Assembly: GCA_049600855.1 (NCBI GenBank)
Contig: JBMYQA010000120.1
Coordinates: forward strand, 1-16,144
DNA from: JBMYQA01 sp049600855
GTDB lineage: Bacteria > Bacteroidota > Bacteroidia > Cytophagales > Flammeovirgaceae
DNA length: 16,144 bases
Direction: 5' to 3'
Notes under the pieces: generated by a model
What the model saw: only the letters and a program-made list of their open reading frames with translations
What the model was told of the DNA's origin: nothing
The model's database searches: none
Made by a program: the position numbers and the translations under genes
Part shown: positions 15,412 to 16,144 of the stretch, piece by piece
Layout: each line of letters begins with the position of its first letter
How positions within the stretch are numbered: position 1 is the stretch's first letter

Positions 15412-16144
15412 ATGAAATACGCATTCACCGACCAAAAACTGGGATCAGTATTCGCATTCACCGATTATCTACAACAAGATATTGAAAGCTTTTCTACACA
15501 CAAGGGAATGATTAATGTATTATGGAATCGAAATTCGGAACCTGTGCAATTATACATCGATGATTTAACCATTCAATTAGAAACCAATCAGTTGGTAACC
15601 ACTACTTATTTTCAAAAAGTCACTTTTGCTAAAAATAGCTTGCCACTTACCGCTTTTCTGTTTAATCGAGCGTTTTATTGTATTGTCGATCACGATAGTG
15701 AAGTATCTTGTAATGGCATTTTATTTTTTGGTACTCAGGACATTCCCATCGTTAGTATTCCTAAAAACCAACAACGCAAGTTCGATTTATTACTGGAAGT
15801 ATTAATTGAAGAATTTAAAACAAAAGATACCATTCAGGGCGATATGCTACAAATGTTGCTCAAACGATTAATCATCATTTGTACGCGTTTAGCCAAAGAG
15901 CAACTCATTGTAAAAACATTAAGCGACACCCAAATTGATATTGTTCGCCAATTTAATGTGTTGGTAGATGTTCATTTTAGAACCAAGCGGAAGGTAAAAG
16001 ACTATGCAGAGTTATTATACAAGTCTCCAAAAACCTTATCGAATCTTTTTTCGACTTACAATCAAAAATCACCGCAGCAAATCATTCAAGAGCGGATTGT
16101 ATTGGAAGCGAAGCGTCTGATTTTGTTTACCGATAAACAAACCC
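15412..16144 (+). CDS. AraC family transcriptional regulator, 3' end cut by window edge
   Basis: The first 244 codons of an open frame running off the window. Residues ~1-105 look like a small beta-rich sensor region (FSTHKGMINVLWNRNSEPVQ, then LTAFLFNRAFYCIVDHDSEV and CNGILFFGTQDIPI). A helical linker follows (~123-165), then the start of an AraC-type HTH: KVKDYAELLYKSPKTLSNLF and NQKSPQQIIQERIVLEAKRL, the typical first helix-turn-helix and the connecting helix. The second HTH lies beyond the edge. This matches a cytoplasmic AraC-like family frequent in Bacteroidota. The start ATG at 15412 keeps an N-terminal segment with two AFTD repeats. It is divergent from the ECF sigma gene; targets are unknown. 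Confidence 0.9.
   Translation, partial: MKYAFTDQKLGSVFAFTDYLQQDIESFSTHKGMINVLWNRNSEPVQLYIDDLTIQLETNQLVTTTYFQKVTFAKNSLPLTAFLFNRAFYCIVDHDSEVSCNGILFFGTQDIPIVSIPKNQQRKFDLLLEVLIEEFKTKDTIQGDMLQMLLKRLIIICTRLAKEQLIVKTLSDTQIDIVRQFNVLVDVHFRTKRKVKDYAELLYKSPKTLSNLFSTYNQKSPQQIIQERIVLEAKRLILFTDKQT
15421..15464 (+). repeat. In-frame 11-bp direct repeat at the start of the AraC-type gene
   Basis: GCATTCACCGA occurs at 15421-15431 and again at 15454-15464, exactly 33 bases apart, so both copies encode Ala-Phe-Thr-Asp in the same frame. The bases between them are not otherwise repeated. It may be a local duplication or chance convergence in a short conserved N-terminus. Confidence 0.7.

Overview
The window is AT-rich DNA (roughly 40% GC by eye) from a member of the Bacteroidota, most likely a Cytophagales-type marine or soil bacterium. 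The reasons are the protein families: an ABCG-like exporter with TerB-like and FHA-like N-terminal regions, a Bacteroidota-style class A penicillin-binding protein, an ECF sigma factor followed by a small FWQ..LSRILFGGF membrane protein, and an AraC regulator of a type common in this phylum. The genus cannot be named from this sequence. I see no tRNA, rRNA, CRISPR array, insertion sequence or phage gene.

Layout. Positions 1-2271 (minus) hold most of an ABC exporter whose C-terminus lies beyond the window. Positions 2449-9708 (minus) hold six co-directional signalling genes, in transcription order: cheR, a receiver-less cheB, a two-TM GAF protein, a 1165-aa Cache/HAMP/GAF/PAS/PAS/PP2C phosphatase, a SiaB-type GHKL kinase and a SiaC-type (DUF1987) phosphoprotein. 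After a 332-base divergent intergenic region come, on the plus strand, a bifunctional penicillin-binding protein (10041-12359), a strong intrinsic terminator, and uvrC (12444-14240). uvrC converges with a two-gene minus-strand unit (14245-15237) of an ECF sigma factor and a small membrane protein. The last gene (15412 to the end, plus) is the first 244 codons of an AraC-family regulator.

How the genes may work together. The 2449-9708 block looks like a threonine-phosphorylation partner switch. The kinase (SiaB) would phosphorylate SiaC, whose Thr68 is at the position known to be phosphorylated in Pseudomonas SiaC, and the membrane-anchored PP2C would reverse this in response to periplasmic and cytoplasmic sensory inputs. 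Two features differ from the Pseudomonas SiaABCD paradigm. No diguanylate cyclase (SiaD) is present. Instead the block carries a CheR/CheB methylation pair with no chemoreceptor, CheA or CheW. The most interesting hypothesis is that CheR and CheB act on the sensor phosphatase, perhaps on its Glu-rich coiled coil (residues 604-670), as an adaptation layer. The neighbouring housekeeping genes (PBP, uvrC) appear ordinary and unrelated.
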